Source: CAYMCQ01 sp964389025 (GTDB taxonomy: Bacteria; Verrucomicrobiota; Verrucomicrobiia; Limisphaerales; CAYMCQ01). Taken from it: a stretch of DNA of 24,059 bases. Both the position numbers and the translations under genes were made by a program. How positions within the stretch are numbered: position 1 is the stretch's first letter; every line of letters starts with the position of its first letter. Below the pieces are notes generated by a model. That model saw nothing but the letters and a program-made list of their open reading frames with translations, was not told the origin of the DNA and searched no databases. The stretch covers positions 1 through 24,059 of the forward strand of contig CAYMCQ010000065.1 of NCBI GenBank assembly GCA_964389025.1. Reading direction: 5' to 3'. Shown here piece after piece: positions 21,615 through 24,059 of this stretch.

Positions 21615-23021
21615 ATGCCCAGCGTTTACATCAAAACTTACGGCTGCCAGATGAACGAGCGCGATAGCGAAGCCGTTGCCGCGCAACTCGTTTCAAAGGG
21701 CTATTCGCTCGCGCCATCCGAGGCGTCCGCCGACGTGATCCTGCTGAACACTTGCAGCGTGCGCGATTTCGCAGAGCAGAAAGCCATTGGCAAGATGCAA
21801 AACCTCGCGGCGGATGTGCGCAAGAACCGGCCTGAAGTGGTGCTCGGTTTCATGGGTTGCATGGCGCAAAGCCGCGGCAAAGAGTTGATCGACCGGCTGC
21901 CTGACGTTGATCTCGTGGTTGGAACGCAAAAATTTCATCGCACGGCGGAATACCTTGGTGAAATACTCGCAGGCAAGCGGGAAAAAATTGTGGACGTTGC
22001 CGAAGAAACCGGCAGTGAGGCGACGATTCGCGAACATCTGTTGAACGGAGCTACGAAGCAAAAATCCGTCACCGCATTTGTCAGCATCATGCAAGGCTGC
22101 AATCAATACTGCACATTCTGCATCGTTCCCTACACTCGCGGCGAGGAACGCAGCCGGACGATCCCCGACATCGTTGCCGAATGTCGCGAATTGGTTTCTC
22201 ACGGCGTGAAGGAAGTCACTTTGCTTGGACAAATCGTGACGAGCTATGGGCGGCGACAAACCCCTCACCCGGCTTCGCCACCCTCTCCCCATCCGATGGG
22301 GAGAGGGCAGAGTGAGGGGCGCTCTGCAAAAACTCCTTTTGTCCAACTCCTCGAAGCCGTCCACGAAATCGAGGGCTTGGAGCGCCTTCGTTTCACATCG
22401 CCGCACCCCAAAGGCTACGGCGATGATTTGATCGAGGCTTACGCGCGCTTGCCGAAACTCGTCGAGCACGCACACATTCCTGTCCAGAGCGGCAGCGACC
22501 GCGTTTTGAAACTGATGCATCGCGGCTACACACGCGAAAGATTTCTCGGGATCGTCGAAAAATTGCGTCGCGTAAAACCGGAAATCGGGATCACCACCGA
22601 CATCATCGTCGGTTTCCCCGGCGAGACGGAAAAGGATTTTGAAGAAACGTTATCGCTTGTGCGCGAAGTTGAATTTGACCTTGCCTACATTTTCAAATAC
22701 TCGACGCGAAAAAACACGCCCGCAGCCGACATGCCCGACCAGCTTCCGCAAGCCGTCAAAGAGGAGCGCAATCAACGCCTGCTCACACTCGCGAATGGGA
22801 TTGCCGGGCGGCATTTCGAACGATTCGTGAACAGAACGACGCAAATCCTTGTCGAAGGCCGCAGCAAAAAGAACGCTGCGCGCATGACAGGCCGGACTCG
22901 CTGCAACAAAATCGTCGTGTTTGACGGCTCGGAACGCCATCGCGGGCAGCTCATGGACGTGAAAATCACCCGCGCTGGCTCATTCACGCTTTACGGCGAC
23001 CCGGCGACTGTGAATTTGTGA
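21615..23021 (+). CDS. miaB: tRNA-2-methylthio-N6-dimethylallyladenosine synthase MiaB, 468 aa, with repeat-derived insertion
   Basis: MiaB is a radical-SAM methylthiotransferase that completes ms2i6A at tRNA position 37. The N-terminal MTTase domain begins VYIKTYGCQMNERDSE and has cluster cysteines Cys11, Cys47 and Cys82. The radical-SAM motif CxxxCxxC is at Cys162, 166 and 169 (GCNQYCTFCIVPYTRGEERS). HIPVQSGSDRVLKLMHRGYT and TDIIVGFPGETEKDF are typical, and a TRAM domain (about 405-468) ends the protein. After LLGQIVTSYG (normally LLGQNVNSYG) about 20 extra residues (roughly 216-235, HPASPPSPHPMGRG) come from a palindromic element at 22261-22319. This falls in a surface loop, so function is probably kept. 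Confidence 0.96.
   Translation: MPSVYIKTYGCQMNERDSEAVAAQLVSKGYSLAPSEASADVILLNTCSVRDFAEQKAIGKMQNLAADVRKNRPEVVLGFMGCMAQSRGKELIDRLPDVDLVVGTQKFHRTAEYLGEILAGKREKIVDVAEETGSEATIREHLLNGATKQKSVTAFVSIMQGCNQYCTFCIVPYTRGEERSRTIPDIVAECRELVSHGVKEVTLLGQIVTSYGRRQTPHPASPPSPHPMGRGQSEGRSAKTPFVQLLEAVHEIEGLERLRFTSPHPKGYGDDLIEAYARLPKLVEHAHIPVQSGSDRVLKLMHRGYTRERFLGIVEKLRRVKPEIGITTDIIVGFPGETEKDFEETLSLVREVEFDLAYIFKYSTRKNTPAADMPDQLPQAVKEERNQRLLTLANGIAGRHFERFVNRTTQILVEGRSKKNAARMTGRTRCNKIVVFDGSERHRGQLMDVKITRAGSFTLYGDPATVNL
22261..22319. repeat. Palindromic repeat, family 3, inside miaB
   Basis: The inner hairpin CCCTCTCCCC (22281-22290), ATCCGAT, GGGGAGAGGG (22298-22307) is identical to that at 11324-11350 in the ABC ATPase. 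The outer arms are CCCCTCACCC and GTGAGGGG. Relative to the coding strand the orientation is the same as in the ATPase gene, but the reading frame differs. Neither frame contains a stop. Confidence 0.92.
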
Positions 23022-23025
23022 AATT

Positions 23026-23317
23026 CTAGGCGGAGGCTTTGGATTTGTTTACAGGCACGCTCATAAAATACCAATCGTCGTTGCCCTTTTTCCAAATCTC
23101 CCAACAAAACGAATATGAATTCTGGAGTGTCACGACAACGTCTTCTCTTCCCTTGCACAAAGGATAAAATGTGACCAAAATAATGTTGAAATGGTGCTTC
23201 GGTCTGAATGTGGTGACGGTTTTGAATGAAACGGGTCTTGAAAATTCGCCATGACAGCGATACGACGGCTTCCAGCCGATCTTCGTAATTTATGGGGATG
23301 AGGTCGGCGTTTTTCAT
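23026..23317 (-). pseudogene. Small hypothetical gene with an apparent early one-base frameshift
   Basis: Two overlapping minus-strand frames cover this stretch. ATG 23317 opens MKNADLIPI and stays open to 22991, but it turns Arg-rich and runs into the miaB 3' end. The neighbouring frame, open from about 23289 to a TAG at 23026-23028, reads more like a real protein: GWKPSYRCHGEFSRP, VTTFRPKHHFNIILVTFYPL, REDVVVTLQNSYSFCWEIW and GNDDWYFMSVPVNKSKAS. It ends just before the miaB stop. Joining the ATG to this frame needs a single-base change near 23290. The WEIWKKGNDDWYFMSVPV stretch recalls the opening of DUF1905-type domains. The stretch is A+T-rich compared with miaB, and its function is unknown. 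Confidence 0.45.
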
Positions 23318-23419
23318 TTGTTTGCAGAAATTAGCAGGGCTTTATTGAAACGGCACGCGTGAATTTTTCCGAGTCGGCATCGGCTTGCCATAATCGGCTC
23401 GGCAGACTAACTTTTCCCC

Positions 23420-23641
23420 ATGAGCAAGACCGACATTCTTGAAACTCTGCCGACTTTGGCCAGTGACGAGCGTCGCGAAATCATCGAGCGACTTTGCGAC
23501 TTGGAAGAGGCGGAATTGACCGGCTATCATCAACGTCTGGTGGATGAGGCCTTGCAAAGCGGCTCTGCCAAACCAGCCACCGCAACGGACTGGAACTCCT
23601 CCCTTCAACGCGGCCTCAAGCACGGTGCAAAGAAAGCTTGA
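23420..23641 (+). CDS. Antitoxin of a type II pair (addiction-module component type), 73 aa
   Basis: This short helical acidic protein sits directly before a ParE-fold toxin. It begins MSKTDILETLPTLASDERRE and continues IIERLCDLEEAELTGYHQRL. The ILExLPxLxxxERxEIxxxL pattern is that of the putative addiction-module component family (unstable antitoxins). A Lys-rich tail closes it. The stop TGA at 23639-23641 overlaps the toxin start (TTGA), so translation of the two is coupled. The pair lies in the repeat-rich stretch after miaB and is a second, separate toxin-antitoxin unit in the window. Confidence 0.85.
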   Translation: MSKTDILETLPTLASDERREIIERLCDLEEAELTGYHQRLVDEALQSGSAKPATATDWNSSLQRGLKHGAKKA

Positions 23642-23940
23642 AGACCGTTTATCGTCCACAATTCTGGTTGGACATTGAGGACGGAGTGGCTTACCTCGCA
23701 AGCAAGGCATCCCCTGAAATCGCCATCCGCTGGCATGAGGAAGTGATGGCCACCGTGGCTCGCGTTGAGAAACTACCCGACTTGGGTCGTCCGCGTCACG
23801 ACTTGAATCCACCCGGCATCCGCAGTCTGCTGCTCCGCCGCTTTCCTCGCTACCTGCTTTTTTACCGATGGGATGCGGACACCATCGAGATCTTGAGAAT
23901 CAAACACGGGATGATGGATTTGCCCGCGTTGTTCAAATAA
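23638..23940 (+). CDS. ParE/RelE-fold toxin with TTG start, 100 aa
   Basis: This is a type II toxin of the ParE/RelE superfamily: MKTVYRPQFWLDIEDGVAYL, ASPEIAIRWHEEVMATVARV, then the LGRPRHDLNPPGIRSLLLRR segment and the strand FPRYLLFYRWDADTIEILRI. It ends MDLPALFK, close to the ending of the toxin at 18355. No ATG is available at the expected place; the start is TTG at 23638, overlapping the antitoxin stop as TTGA. Length and segment order are normal, so it is probably intact. Whether it poisons gyrase or cuts mRNA is not readable from sequence. Confidence 0.92.
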   Translation: MKTVYRPQFWLDIEDGVAYLASKASPEIAIRWHEEVMATVARVEKLPDLGRPRHDLNPPGIRSLLLRRFPRYLLFYRWDADTIEILRIKHGMMDLPALFK

Positions 23941-24008
23941 TCAACGACGAACTAACGCGAATCTTTGAGCAAATCCTTTTCCTTCGTGTCCATTCCTGTT
24001 AATTGGGC

Positions 24009-24059
24009 AAGTGTCATTAGTTGTTGGTCAGTGGAAGTGTCAAAATCGGAGTGTCAATA
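24009..24059. other. Short direct repeats AGTGTCA at the window edge, possible end of an insertion sequence
   Basis: AAGTGTCATT, AAGTGTCAAA and GAGTGTCAAT occur within 50 bases at the end of the window, in the same orientation. Repeated TGTCA words of this kind are seen at the ends of some insertion sequences (IS21-like). The transposase would lie beyond the window, so this is only a hint. Confidence 0.25.

Noticed and set aside
21693..22520. 275-residue open frame antisense to miaB
   Set aside because: The opposite strand encodes MiaB with both cysteine clusters; this frame has no recognisable feature.
23369..23402. Weak inverted repeat (CCGAGTCGG...TCGGCTCGG) before the second antitoxin
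   Set aside because: Only about seven of nine positions pair and the loop is long; an operator is possible but not supportable.
1..24059. tRNA or rRNA genes
   Set aside because: No cloverleaf-like sequence with a TTCRANNC box and no rRNA-conserved segment was noticed by eye on either strand; a tRNAscan or rRNA profile run would settle it.

Overview
The window reads as chromosome from a moderately GC-rich Gram-negative bacterium, most likely of the Verrucomicrobiota (Pedosphaera/Limisphaerales-like). This rests on the style of the proteins (a glucose/sorbosone-dehydrogenase-like secreted enzyme, a PQQ-like beta-propeller, a very large FtsX-type permease, a BtpA-family protein next to rnc), weak Shine-Dalgarno sequences, and an exceptional density of short palindromic repeats. 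No 16S or other decisive marker is present, so the assignment is an inference.

Layout. 1-5151 carries mostly housekeeping genes: the 3' end of ffh, an A+T-richer hypothetical gene, a small divergent pair (a 67-aa protein and a mini-kinase-like protein), a gamma-carbonic anhydrase homologue, a metallo-beta-lactamase-fold hydrolase, and a compact nrdR - unknown - HIT cluster behind a promoter with a possible NrdR box. 5182-14039 is almost wholly on the minus strand: an aminotransferase, a secreted protein, an ABC exporter pair (FtsX-type permease plus LolD-like ATPase), a BtpA-family protein, rnc, and a cysteine-pair protein. 14040-18813 is the accessory heart of the window, centred on argG. 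18887-20108 holds two small membrane proteins and a repeat block. 20109-24059 holds a PQQ-like propeller protein, miaB, a frameshifted small gene, a second toxin-antitoxin pair, and possibly the edge of an insertion sequence.

Three things stand out. (1) argG has two in-frame TAA codons 36 bases apart but is otherwise intact. It is surrounded by pieces of itself: a decayed copy of its 5' end 1.5 kb upstream, and two extra copies of its 3' end downstream. The downstream copies separate small cargo units (an ORF6N-domain gene, then a toxin-antitoxin pair, then membrane genes), which looks like repeated cassette insertion at the argG 3' end without a recombinase. (2) The ORF6N gene is preceded by five palindromes sharing the core CAAATTG (or its complement), and a sixth lies inside its own coding sequence. 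(3) Palindromic elements of several families sit inside protein-coding genes and are translated in frame: one family in both the ABC ATPase and miaB, read in two different frames, and others in the FtsX-type permease.

Functionally the recognised genes cover protein targeting (ffh), RNA processing and tRNA modification (rnc, miaB), control of dNTP synthesis (nrdR), arginine synthesis (argG), envelope export (ABC pair) and secreted oxidoreductase-like functions. The two toxin-antitoxin pairs and the ORF6N gene are typical accessory cargo.
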